Part shown: in pieces, positions 1-13,300 of the stretch | Numbering within the stretch: the stretch's first letter is position 1 | Layout of the letters: the number at the start of each line of letters is the position of its first letter | Origin: Simmondsia chinensis | Taxonomy: Eukaryota > Streptophyta > Magnoliopsida > Caryophyllales > Simmondsiaceae | Assembly (NCBI GenBank): GCA_018398585.1 | Contig: JAGTTD010000013.1 | Span: forward strand, 12,809,237-12,873,236 | DNA: 64,000 nt | Direction of reading: 5' to 3' | The notes under the pieces: generated by a model | What the model was told of the DNA's origin: nothing | Databases searched by the model: none | What the model saw: only the letters and a program-made list of their open reading frames with translations | Translations under genes and position numbers: made by a program

Positions 1-91
1 GTGGCATCGTAGACAGTGGTACTTGACGGCATGGGCGACAACATTGCCATGGGGGCATCGTAGACGGTGGTACTTGACGGCATGGGCGACA
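1..91. repeat. Two copies of a 50-bp direct repeat
   Basis: GGCATCGTAGAC(A/G)GTGGTACTTGACGG followed by CATGGGCGACA appears at about 3-41 and again at 53-91, a 50-bp period. The array may continue beyond the window edge. Confidence 0.8.
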
Positions 92-707
92 GTGAGGAGA
101 CGTTTGCTACATTTCATAGAACTCATTCTCTGTATTATTTGAGGCCATGGGCTTCTAGAGTTGATCTCAACCTCACAACGTATGCGCCCTCAACCTAGTT
201 GTATAGTCTCTCATCCCATATCTCAAGTGGTAATGTCGATATTGCCATGTTCTCTTAGGAGTAGAGAGAAACTCTAGTGCAAATCAATATTCAATGGATG
301 ACAGTTACGCCATATTGAGATGTTCGCCAAGACTTGGTATCTAGCCAAAGCCACAACATGCAAGGTCAACGTGACATCAGAATGGCAATGCTTGCCCAGG
401 ATGAAATAACTAGTGTAAAGCCAACTTTTATAGACGCAAGATATAGAACTTGATGGTTTGAGACACTCCAAATGAATCAACTAAGAGTGTCACATCGAAC
501 AATCAAGGGAAAAAGTGCTAAGATATATGCCTTACACATTGCCAATTAATTTTAGAATAAAACCTTGACAATGATTTTAGAATAAAACCCTTGTAGTGTA
601 TCAATAGGATCATTGCGTTACATTCAGAGCACCTTTTTTCCACAATTGTACCACCAAATGACTTAACAATAGCCTAGTCAAGAGATGTCTTAAAAATTAA
701 AATAATA

Positions 708-863
708 GTTTGGCAACGATACTTTCTAGTTTTTAGTTTCTTTTGGTTTCCAATTTTTCCCTAGTTTGAGCAAATAGTAAAACCAAATAACCAAAACAAG
801 AAAACATCATTTCCAAAGGCTGGTTTTAGAAACTAAAAACTAAAAACAGACAGAGATACAAAC
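708..863. mobile_element. Small MITE-like inverted repeat
   Basis: The left end GTTTGGCAACGATAC...GTTTTTAGTTTC and the right end GAAACTAAAAAC...AGATACAAAC are imperfect inverted repeats with a perfect inner GTTTTTAGTTTC arm, giving a unit of about 156 bp. No clear target duplication. It lies just beyond the FKGP stop, so it may be transcribed in the 3' UTR. Confidence 0.5.
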
Positions 864-920
864 ATGGCCTCAAGTTACATTCATCATCCCTCATTTTCCA
901 CAGCCGCACTACCAAATAAC

Positions 921-1319
921 CTAGCAATCAAAACAAATACTCCAATCATATACTCTGACATCAAAATCTGTGCTTTCTGTCAAGAGATGTCTAAGTTCCT
1001 TGGCACAGTTGGCATCCTTAGCAAGCAACAACGCAAAGCCCCCGCCACCAGCACCCACCAGCTTGTAACCGGAGCAATAAGGATCCGCAAACGAGAACAA
1101 TCGATCGACAGCTTCATTGCTGCAAAACGGGTCTAGCTCTTGGTGCAACCTCCACGCTTCGATCATGATATCGCCCATCTGATCAACATCATGATTCATC
1201 AAGGCTTCCCTCCCGATCTTGGCTAGCTCGCCCAGACGCTTGATACTTGAGACAAGTAGGTTGTCTCTCCGGAGATAACGTGTCACCACATTTTGCAAAA
1301 CTTTTCGGGCTAGCCGGCA
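921..1319 (-). CDS. FKGP: FKGP exon 9, terminal (residues 923-1054)
   Basis: Acceptor ACTGCAG|TGCCGG. It encodes [65 protein letters not shown] and the GHMP C-terminal glycine motif [17 protein letters not shown], ending ...[10 protein letters not shown] with a TAG stop at 921-923. 399 nt including stop. Confidence 0.94.
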   Translation of the reverse strand, partial: CRLARKVLQNVVTRYLRRDNLLVSSIKRLGELAKIGREALMNHDVDQMGDIMIEAWRLHQELDPFCSNEAVDRLFSFADPYCSGYKLVGAGGGGFALLLAKDANCAKELRHLLTESTDFDVRVYDWSICFDC

Positions 1320-4300
1320 CTGCAGTTAGGACAACAAGAGAGGTTGAAGGTTCAAAAAAGGGCTTAGTAGATTAGTTCCCAAATAGAGGTATGAGACCAA
1401 GCACAAGCTCCAAGGGCTTGATGCTTGGCTCTCCCATGTTGCAAAAAAAAATGCCTAAAATGCTATCATGTTATGCTAAAAATAATGATTCAGCATTTCG
1501 AAGTCAGATTCACATTTTCAACATGTATCAAACTCAATTAAAAAAAGCATGGAATCATTTTGATAAGAGATTACTTATTAGATGATTTCTTGGCTAATTT
1601 TTTAACTCATTCATCATTGAATTGTGTGGACATAGTGACACCAATTTTCTTGAACTTATTTGAGTACTCGATTTTCTCGGTTATCAAGGTACTCATTAAT
1701 TTTTATTGTATCTAACATATAGTAATATAAGCACCCCTCCACACTCCCAGCCTTAGAAACTTCTATAAATGTCCACTTTCCCGTTCCTGCTTTTGTTTCC
1801 ACTCCAGCTTGTCAAGCCTGAACGCTTTAAACTCAAGGAGTGCTCATCATTACCTTGGTTTGGCCGGGCTCATTTGAGTCAAACCTAGCTCAACAATTCT
1901 GAGTCTCAAAACCATTTATTCTCATTCAGCTCACAAGTTGGGCTCAATCTTCGCTCACGCTCAGCTTGGCCACATTTAAACTCATAATTCAGCTTGAAAT
2001 TGACTCATTGAAGCTCCAACTAAGCTCAAGAGTGGCATAACCCAATCATTACCATACTTCAGCTCGGTTCACTTGGGTATACAAGCTGATTCGACTAGGC
2101 CCGAGCTCAAAACAAGTTGAGCCTTTAAACTAAATAATGAGGCAAATCTGACTCATTTATACCTTACTCCCCAACCAAAAGAGGCACATTCGGGTCATTG
2201 GAGCCTAATAATAATATTACATTATTTTCCCTCCATTTCATGGAATCAAAAAATGGTCATAAGATTACAAATATCAGCCAAGCCATTATATTACAGCTGC
2301 CTCGTGACCCATTGTACATTGTTATACATAAAGCACCATGCTCATGAATTAGGGAGGCCATTAATATGTAAACACTTCCATTTGTATATTGTTATAAAAA
2401 ATGGCCTCCCTAATTCATGAGCATGGTGCTTTATGTATAACAATATACAAATGGAAGTGTTTACATATTAAAAATTATCAAAAGGGCATTATAATTAATA
2501 GTTACATAACTTATCACTCAATGGTTTACAAACATAAGACTTGAATGTAACTCGTTATTCCTAATAGACAACGCGATTGCCGCAACCCATTAGGCAGTAG
2601 ATGGTTTATCTCCATCAAATTGGTATTAAAGCATATTCCAATCCATCACTTATGTTGACATCACTCTTCATTCACTGATTCACCCAACCATCACTATCAT
2701 CACCACTCATCCACCATCATCCATTTGCCATCCTAACTGATAACATATCCTAAAGAGGTAAGAGTTCATGACAATTCAAATTATCTATAAAATCCAAAAT
2801 CTAAATCGTAATTATTTCTCCTCTATCTCTACTAACCAAAAAAATGTGATAGTTGAAGGGTCCACCTAATGAAATTGAAAGACGAGAGTGTCACTTTAAT
2901 TTTAAGAAATAGTTCATAAGGTTTATATATATTTATATAAAGAACATTATTTTTGAGAAAGCAAATAGATAAAAGTAATTTTGTCATATACGAACGGCAA
3001 CATGAAACTTCCAAACAGGTTCTTTTTTATACACATTGCCATTCTTTTGTGTATAAAAGAATTGTGTCCCTATCATTCTTTATCTCAAAACATAATGTCC
3101 AAAACACATTTGAATTAGCTTGAATAACTTCAAAAGGCAGTTGCTTATAAACAATAAACAAGAAACATATTATTTTCAGAAAACTGAACAAAAAATGAAA
3201 CCAATCAAGCCCTTGTGATTTCGAAATAGTTGGTTTCTTGTAAAGGCATCAAAGTTTTAGGAAAATAACTACTAAACTATTATGACTGCTAGTCACTGAA
3301 AAACTGACCAGTCAATAAGTTAACTTAGCCTTATAACCATGGAATCAAATTATGGTTTACGGTCACACAGAAGCCGCGTCCCAAGTAGCAGAAGTGGGTA
3401 TAGGAAGCATTATTTAATTGTCAACAGCGATCTCATTGAGTTTTTAAGGGAACATAAGTGGCTTACAAATTATAGCTAAAAGGGGATAGATAATCATACA
3501 ATCATTAATTTAAAAAATTTTATTTAAAATACCTTTTTCGGATAGTAGCTCATAGAAAATAAATGGGAAGGAGAGTATCTTTAGGAAAATGGCGACATTC
3601 GCATGACGATCATCGCGAAATTGACTACAAGATGCTTTTAAGTCTTATTTTTCCACAACGTTGAATGAATTGATATACAACAATTAATTTTCAAATCTCT
3701 TCTATAGTTTTTAACATGCCAATACATTCATAAATATATTTTGATAAATAAAACAGAACATATATGTACCATAAGGTCATTACAAATGTGTTATCCTGGA
3801 ACGACCAGTCATACAAAGGCTAGCTCAAAGTTCATCAGGTACCACCATTTTGAGTAACGGAATTAAGTCGTGGTCCAGGGTCCCATCACAGTTGTGTTAT
3901 TGGTGAAATGTGGTGTTGCGAAATATATTAAATATATATATATATATCCATCCAAGTATTATTTTCAATACCATTTTTCAAAGATTTTATCATATCAATG
4001 CAGTTATATGTATAATTCAATGAAGAAAATACAATATATTTGAATTATGCAGGCATTATGAAGGTAACATTCTGTAATGTCTAGCTCACAATTCACTAGA
4101 CAATAGTCATTACAAAATGTAATGACCTTTATTTTGTTCTATTATTCTAAAAGACAAAATCAAGTCAAAGACCACTTACTTGGCCAGTAAACACGACAAG
4201 CAGTCGTCGCTGCAGTTCAGAAACCAACTCAGGAGAAGCCAACAGGGGAATAACCTGAAGCCACAAGGGAATTCCGGGGAAGCTAGTGGTAAGTTTGATA

Positions 4301-7300
4301 CCGGGATATAAACCTCCTATCTGGTCCTGCCAGCCACCACCTGTTCCAAGACATCACATACATAGGCTACAACACATTAGAGTTGTAAAAATAAAGGATC
4401 AACATATAAGCTCAATGAACTATTTCACTTGATGTCAATTCTTTTAGCAGGCGGGAAGAGAGAAAGAGGCCGGCCGAAGAAGAGTTGGACGAAGACAATT
4501 CGACAGGATCATGCCTACCTCAACCTAAATGAAGAGATGGCCTAGATAAAGCTCAGTCGAAGATTAGTATGGGGGTAGTATAGAGATAATCGATTTAGCG
4601 TTATAGGAACATCGAGCACAACACAACTTAGAGGAAAATTCGCTGCTGATACGTTCTATACTCTCTCGCTCTGTCTCCCTCTCCCCAATTTCTCTCTCTC
4701 TCCCCCCCCCCCTCTCTCCCTATACGCTCTAGACGATCTACTCTCTCTATATGTTTGCATCATGTAGCGTGTATGATCTTTTCCCTACATGCTTCTTTAC
4801 TTTTACCTTTTGCTCTGGCTGTTATGCTCCCATGCATACATGCTTATATGTTATTTGCTTATATGTATACATGATTACATGCCTACATGCATACATTGTT
4901 TGCATGATCTCTATGCTTTACATGCTCTTCATACAAGCTCTTCATGACTATCATATCTATCATCTATCAGGTTGGGAGTCCTTGGAAACAGTCTCTTGTC
5001 AGGGTCTTACCCTGATGGGGTAAGGCTGCGTACATCCTACCCCTCGCAGACCCTGCACAAGCGGGAGCCCTTCAGGCACTGAGACTGTGTTGTGTGTTGT
5101 GTGTTGTGTGTTGTGTGTTGTGTGTCAATTCTTTTAGCACGGAATAACACTTGTGCCTATATACAACAACAACAACCGATCCAGTGCCTCAAGGGCTCCC
5201 ACATATGCAAGGTCTGGGGAGGGAGGATGTACGCAGCCTTACCCCTTCAAGGTGTTACCCTTAAGGAAGGCTATGTCCAAGGACCCCCAACCTAAGAACT
5301 TGTGCCTATATGTGGACCGAATATAAGCCCAGTGGATCACTCAACCTAAGGCCAATTCTTTTAGGATGAAAGTTGAGGCGGCAAGAGATGTTTTTGTCAG
5401 GGCAGTTAATTTGTGTTTCCAAAATATTCAAGTAGAAGGAGACAACAGGATCATCATCAAGGCTCTAAAGGGATCTTTAATCCCCCATGGCAGATTCATA
5501 ATTCAGGATGTGCAAAGAACAACTAATGATGGGATAGTGGTCAAATTCAATCATTGTTCTAATGTGGCAACTAACTGGGTTGCAAAGTAGGGTGATCATG
5601 TCAATTTTGTGATTCATCTGATTCATCAATGTAGCCAAGATCTAGGCACTATAGTTGCAACAAATGCGTTAGGGCAGGCTCTTCCTAAGAGACGCTTCTA
5701 ACACCTCTTTTGTTACCAATGTACAAAAATAAAAAAAATAATAATAAAAAATATCTCAACCTCACGGGCCAATTCATAGGGTAAAACCCGAAAAATGTCA
5801 AACCACCTGTGCCCATGAGCTGCTCTAGCACTAAAACTAGTCTAGCCACGTTTTCTTTGCTATCATCTCCACCAGTGATCTGAAGAAGTCCTTTCACGAC
5901 AGCAGCCGCGAGTATGCTTGAAGTCCCAAGGCCACTACCACGTGGAACATCAGCCCATGTCCGGATTCGCAGGCCTGTCCTTGAAAATGCTTTGTTATGA
6001 ACACCTGTGACAAGTAGTGCACATTTAACAAGACGAAATGGATCTTCGCTGTCAAATGGAGCCACAATGGACTTAACATCCTTGATATACAACTCGTTTG
6101 AGGCATCGTCAGTTAACAGTACACCAGCTTTCTCGGTTGAGTCTATGACGGTGCCAATCGGGAGAGAACCCTCCAAGCAGATAGCCATATTCAGGACACA
6201 TCCAGCTCGCTCTAAACTCCATGGAGGAGTATCACTCCATCCTCCAACAAAATCAACTCTAACTGGTAATTCAACCTTCACCTTTTGAGGATATAACCGT
6301 ATTGCAATACCAATATCAATGCCGTTTTCCCCATATTTTGTAGCAGGAGTGCCATGGGATGTATCTGAAAGATGTTCTGGGCAAAAAAGTAGTAAAATAA
6401 GGTCAATTTTTTTTTCCATCTCCGATCACTAGAAGGAAAGAGTCTTTGCAAGTATCCTGGCATTAGGTATACCTGGAAACCTACTTTTTGTAATGTTTTT
6501 GAGATGCGCTCTATTATTTGACATGATTTTTGGGTACTCTCACCATCACAAAATCAACCGAGCAATAGTAACGGCTAACATGTCAAGTTCAACCAAGTAA
6601 AAAAGCTACATCAGATAAAAAAAGGAAACAACATCATTCAAATATAGCCAGGTATATATGTCTAGTAACACAAAATTTAGTTTTTGTGCACTCCCACGGT
6701 CTCCACTACATTAACAAAATTTTAGTGGTCGAGAGCATTTATGTCATTTATGCACGTCAACACCTATGTAGAGTGGCTGGGCAACACTTTAACTCACATG
6801 TCAACTGCTACCCACAAGGTGCAAACAGCAAGATGATGCAGGTACCCAAACGAGTATGATATAGGCTACCACAAAAGCATTAGAGAAACTCTATATACCA
6901 AAAATACAGCACCTAACCTCAAGATACTAAGCATTTTCGTATTAAAAACATGAAAAATGTACCTTTAAAGCCATATCTCACAGCTGAAGCTGTTTCATCA
7001 GCAACTGCATCCCAGACCTTGTGCTCCGTCTCACCTGCTTGTACTTCATCACCACAAGCTCGAAGAAGATCAACTTCCACTTGGTATGCCCGGCTTTTTG
7101 GAAGAATTTTCGAGCTCTGTACCTTCCATGGAATCAAATAAAGGCTTCAAGTACGGTAACAATGATTATGTCAAATTACAGCTGGCCACTAAGTGAGTTG
7201 ACCTCATGTGACTTTACTTTGCAATTACCTTCATCATGCACATGTGTTCTGTTAACTAAAATATATTTATAAATGTCTTTATATATTAAAAATTATAAAA

Positions 7301-10300
7301 CGAATATTAAAAACAGTAAGTTGTTCATTCAAATTTTAAAACATATACATGCCCTTAAAAAACCGAATGAGATGGCAGGATTCTGCAGCATACCTGCATG
7401 TTGGGACAAATTGTGAGAAATTCCTTGCAAATCTCAACTCCTGAGTCTTCCTTCTGTAGTATCTCATTGCTTAACTGAAACAAGTTACGACCAAGCAAAC
7501 CATAGCTAATGCAAGCCCTAGCGACTCCAGCAGCAAGATCGGCCAAATGATGACTAGAACCAGAGCACATCTGTGGGAAGTCAATGGACCTATGGATCTC
7601 TTCGAGGCTCACACGAGGAGCATCTTTCCACTTGAGAATGATAGATGGATTGTCTTGGTCGCTCAAGCCCATCAGCCATGATGCCAACCTGAACATTTCA
7701 AAATACGAGAGAACCGGAAATATTCTAGCATTCCATAAGCACTTCTCATTGGAACCTTTTGAACACCAGATGTCTGATTCCTGTATCCCGAGATCAAGTA
7801 AAACTTTCTTCCACGGTTTCCCACAAAATGTACCATCTTTGGAAAGCACAGATTTAGGATTATCATGAAGACCACAGTACAAGATAACCCTATCACTCCG
7901 TCCTATTAAAGGAACCTCCCATAGACAGTGGCGATCTGGAAGCATGAATCTAAACAAATCATTCTTTGGTACATTAATACCAACAACTATAGATAGGGAG
8001 CCAATCTGTACTCCACCAGAAATTGATGAATCATAAACAAGAGAATCTTCCCCAATTGAAACGCCGGGGGCGATTTTACATGAGAGTATAATGGCTGATG
8101 CTGCAATATCAGAAACAGTGGTTGCTGGAATCGAGCATAAATGCCTCCGTCCCACAAGCCTGGCATCTACCCCGCTAAGGTGATCCAAAACTTCGCTTGA
8201 GGTCCCAAAATGCAAGAAGAGCAATTCATCTGAAAGACGATTGAATCAAATACATCATTACATATAGAACCAAATAGCGATTCGCCAAACGAGTCGTGGA
8301 AAGGGGCCATTGCAGCAATCACTAAGGGCCTGTTTGGGATTGCTTATTCTAGGGAAATAAGTGCTTTTTTCTAGAAAAAACACTTTTATAAAATCTGAAG
8401 GGTTTTTGGCAAACATTAAAAAGCGCTTTTTATTAAAAGCAGAAGCTATTTTTCTGCTTATAAGCAGAAGCAAAAATTTGGTTCTTCTGATTATAAGCAG
8501 AAGCAGAATCAAAAACTTAAAATTTTTAGGACAAAAATACCCCTACTCAAACATTAAAATTACATCATAACCTATCATCTTTTAAAACCCTAACCCTCTA
8601 CCCAACCAAATTGGTTCTTTTCGGTAATTTGACAAAAAAAAGTACTTTTCTTAAACACCGGCCAAACACTAACAATAATAAAATAAGTGCTTCTGACTGG
8701 TTCAACCAAACACAAACTGCTTCCTCAAAACAGCACTTTTCACATAAGTGCTTTTATAGAAAGTGCTTTTGAAATAAGCAGTTTTTCACAGCAATCTCAA
8801 ACAGGCCCTAAATGGGTTGCAGCAATCGCAACAGGTCCTTTTAAGTGAACATAAACTGCTTTAAAGCTTTAGCTTTTGTGAAAAAGATGGAATGAATAAG
8901 GATACAACCATTAATTTGTACTCCTTTAAATGTTTTTAGTTTGCACTATGGACGCTATGAAAGTACCATTACACAACAGCCATTGCATACAGAGTAGTTT
9001 AAAATATGTTATGTAATGGCTATTATGTCACGTAACAACTATTTTTAGATTTGATGATATCACGCATAGGGAATTCAACATTATTTGATGCTCTAACGAG
9101 ATCTAACATACAATCACAATAACTGAACATATTATGTTTCCCCAATCGATTGACCAGTTCTTTCCCAAGTGGACGTTTTTTCAACCACTCGTGCCTTGCA
9201 GGTACCCAAGCTGCCACCAGATCTTCATACAAACTCATCTGCAGAGTATTACAGACACAAAGACCAGAATAAAGATAAAGGAATAAGGCTGGCAATAGAG
9301 TTTAAACTTTCTATTATGAGATTAAACGTCATGCAACAGTACTTTCGTAGTTTCTCAATAATGTACATATATAGTGCTCTATTATAAAAACATACTTGTA
9401 AATGTATTTATATGTAAAATCAATTGAGGGTATAAAAGATGACATGTCTATTTATTCAAACGTTATGCTTAAAAGCAACTCATATTTCAATAAAAAAAAA
9501 CCCAAGTCATAGCAACACGTAATGTAATGCTTGCGAAAGCAAAAATGTAACAGAGACATGAACGCGAACACGAGATTTGATCCCATGTAAATGATAGAGC
9601 CTTTGTATTTTATTTACTAAAGCATATATTCATACATTTCCGTGTTTAAAAATTCAATAGTGTACGGAATTTAATGGTATGCTTGTCATTCAATTTTTAA
9701 AAATATTAGGCCAAGAAGAAAATTATGTCCTACTTGGCACCTATTATCATAATTGGGCAGTGAAATTATAATCCCAGTTTTAATTGTGATGGAATTGAAC
9801 TGGGATGGAATAAGCTTGAATTAAAATAGGCTTAAATCGGTTACTTGCCTCCTTTTCACTCTTCAAAAGCTCCATAATCATCAATTCACTAGAAAAGGAA
9901 AGCTTGACAAGCTCTACCCATGCTTTGCCTCGGACCGCTATCATCCCAGTATCAAGCAGCGTTCTGCCATCGTCTAGAATAGCCTCACTCCTAACAAGCT
10001 CCTCCATGCTTGGTTTCTGGAGAAGATTTTCAGCTAAACAGATGGAAGAATCAACACTACGAACATCAGTTTTCGATGCCACAACAACACCATGATTAGC
10101 TGCTACATCTAGGGTGATGGGGACTGTGATTATGCACGAGGAGTCCTTGGGAAGAGCCATACTAGAAGCATCGAAACAAGGCAGAACATCCCCAGTCATG
10201 ATGAAAAGTCCGCCTAAAAGATTAATCAATTCCACAATCAGGGGAACCAAAATGAAAACATGTGTTGTCCATTGTCTATAATAAATAAATAAATAAGCAT

Positions 10301-13300
10301 TATTTACATCATATTATGCCATGCTTTGCAAAGTGCATCAATTTAGTCCATATACTATTAGCAGTGCCAACTTAGTCTGTGTTTCCAAATATTTCAATGT
10401 TATCTAAGGGGTAGATTGTCACGTATTACTCTTGAAGCTTATCAATACTGCGTGTCATGTGCTTCTCGATCAATGAATAGAAGAAAGAGGTCAAATGCAA
10501 CATATGTCAGAGAAGTCATTTGTATTTCCATTAACTGAATGATGAATGTCATTCCAACATCATTGAAAATAGTAATAAAGAAACTAAGTTGACACAATAA
10601 AAATTATAGGGACTCAATGATACACTAAATAAAGCACGTGATAGTATAATAGAAATACTCCTAACATACAATAATTCCACAATTAATTAATATAGAGAAC
10701 TACACGTTATGTATTGGAAAAGTCTATGATGAATGATTCACACCAAAACATAAGGAAGGAGAAGGGATAGATATTAGAGCAAACATTTAAAGAAAAGATA
10801 TGGGATTAACAAATGCACAACATAAAACACACGACCTAGTATAACAAATTTACTAGGTGAGATCACTCAGCATATTATTAAGGATCTTGTGTATTTATAC
10901 TATAAATTGGGATATTCAGAAATGTTCCAAAATTGAGGTTTCTACAACTAATATCAATTATGACCACAGTTACATGCAGCAGGAGCAAAAGCGTGGAGCA
11001 TGAATAGCAGTGGAAGTGGGTAAGCAAGGTCAGAAGCATGGAGATAAAATTTATACTGAAATATATTAGACAGAGATCTATAAAGTTACTTAAATTTCAT
11101 TCATTGAGTAATTGAAGCGTGCATGGAATTCTCTTCTTCAAGTGATACAAACAGCAACAGGTCATCAGATATGGCCAGAAAAATGAATATGCATACCAAA
11201 GTATTATTCTTCATCCGAACCATTAAACCATTGGTTGAATTGCATTTTTCATGAGTTAGATACGTGTTATAAACATGAATGCTAAATCAAGTTTAAGCAC
11301 ATGATAAGTTAGCATTTTAAGCCCTCAGCACAATCTAACTGTAAATGTTGATGAAGTGAGGCTTCCAAGTTAGATGTTATAGTATAAAATCGCAACTGCT
11401 ATATCACTACAGATAGCAAGTTGATTCCACCGTCCATAAACTTGGAAATTTTCAAATACCAATCTGGACAGGACGGGTTACTACTGGATCTGAGCGTCAA
11501 TCTTTAATTTGAACCTTTACCAATCATTTATTAGTTTTGTCTGATCCAAATTTAGAGTGAAGAACACTTATAAGGTGTTAAATACCAGTTGAAACAGTAA
11601 CCCAAACGGACCGGACTAGACCCGCATTGTTTGGTCTGGTCTATGTTGCAGTGCTAAGTGGCATACCCAAAAACTCATTGCAACCCAAAAACTCATTGCA
11701 ACCCAAAAACTCAACTAAGTGTTTCAAAGTTAGATTCACATCAGAACTTGTATGAAGCGAAATGTGACTCAAGTCTCGACCAATGACTGGATAGCTTGAA
11801 TAATATAGAGAAAACATTTAGCAATTTTCGTTAATTGTATGACTCAAAGAAGAGACTTTTATGCCTTTTATGCCTTGAACTAAACTTTCTTGGCATTATC
11901 CACTAGTCTTTAGAGTGTAGAAGAATAAAGCTCAAATCCGCCTGCCCAACCGCCATGTACATCTACAAATACATGTCAACAAATAAAAAACAATATAAAT
12001 ACATTACGGAGATCGTTATAAAAGTACCCTAGTTGCATAGTGTGACAACCTTTCCCAATCTTCTTTATGCCTGGTCCAACAGGGTCTTAAAGTATTCAAC
12101 ATCTTCAAATGTTAAACTATGAGCCCAAACAAAACCTAAACCGAACCAGGTAACTTGGTCTAAGACCAAACTCAATTTGATAGGTCCTTAGTCCAATATT
12201 TGAACCTTTTCCGACATTTGGTCCACTTTTGTCCAAGTTCGATCAAAGAACACCCCTAGTTACAGTAAAATTACAGTGAGTTACCACTCTATTAGTAGAA
12301 TGACAGGTAAAACCTTCATTTTGGAAAGCTGGTCTCACACAGGAAGAGACCGCAATAATATGATCAAAAAGTAGGGGTACAGGGCCATCAGGGTCATCTG
12401 CTGCCAAATATGGAAGTGGGAGGAAAACCTTGCCCATTGGATTTGCCCATGGTACCCTTTTCGAGTCACCTCCAGCATGAAGTAATAGTATATGCTTTTT
12501 GGCCAAAAAATTAACATCTGAGACCTGGGAATCACCAAAAAGGCATTCATGAGTGATATGAAATCAAATTTAAGCGAGAACATAGAGGATTTAAGTAATG
12601 GCTTGCAGCAATTACGTTATATTGGAAAACTACTTTTAAGCCCTGTGTTGCCAGAAGTCTAAATGAACAGCCCTACAACCATTGACTTCTACTGTCCCTT
12701 CCACATTTTTCCCCACAACCAATTAATAATCGAAGTATTATTTAGTCCTATGCTGAGTACCAAACAACAAAGCAAAAGTTTAATAACCAAACTATGCCTA
12801 TACCATAAAGGTATATTCAGTATGCTTTTGCAGGTGGTTCTTGATTTTACTCTTGGTTTTATCCTTGAACTTCCACCACATTATCCAGTTTGGCCCTTGA
12901 TCCTTAATTTGGACCTCTACCGATCTTTTATATGGTCCAGCATAAGTTCAGACTATTGGACATCTTTGAATGTTAAAATACTAGTTTGTACCAGACCAGA
13001 CAATGTAGTCCAAGATCTAACCAGATCAGCATTATTCGGCCTTCAATCTAGCATCTAGCCCTATCCAGATTTTTGATTCAGTCAATTCAGCCCAGTCCAG
13101 ATTGATGAGCACCCCTAATCATGCATTTGTCAAACAAGGTGTTGATGTATTTTCAAATAATGTGATAAGAATTGGGAATAAAGTGTTTAAGGTTGGTCCC
13201 AAAGTATGTTTGATATGTTTTGAAGTGTGTTGGGATGTGTGTCGACACACAGGGCTGGTGTGTTGACACACATTCTTACAGAACAGGGATGCACAGGTGT

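Larger units (their letters stand above)
1..920. other. FKGP 3' flank and intergenic DNA
   Basis: No gene is seen. This holds the 3' UTR of FKGP (poly(A) site not assigned), a short direct repeat at the left edge and a small MITE-like inverted repeat at 708-863. The rest is unremarkable AT-rich sequence. Confidence 0.6.
1320..4179 (-). other. FKGP intron 8 (2.86 kb)
   Basis: GTAAGT...CTGCAG boundaries. No coding content. It contains a region rich in CTCA/GCTC motifs (about 1800-2160), a shuffled inverted repeat (2312-2470) and a short AT dinucleotide run near 3928-3948. The remainder is AT-rich and unassigned. Confidence 0.85.
4341..5806 (-). other. FKGP intron 7 (1.47 kb)
   Basis: GTGGTT...GAACAG boundaries. 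It is filled almost entirely by retro-debris on the plus strand or inverted: a truncated LINE (4450-5122), an inverted SINE/LINE tail (5163-5297) and an RNase-H-like fragment (5366-5699). Confidence 0.85.

Noticed and set aside
5894..6463. Other open frames overlapping FKGP exon 7 on both strands
   Set aside because: Shadow frames of a conserved exon; none shows family motifs.
9839..9848. GT donor inside GCAAGTAACC for FKGP intron 3
   Set aside because: It adds four bases and destroys the reading frame in exon 4; the GC donor restores the conserved protein.
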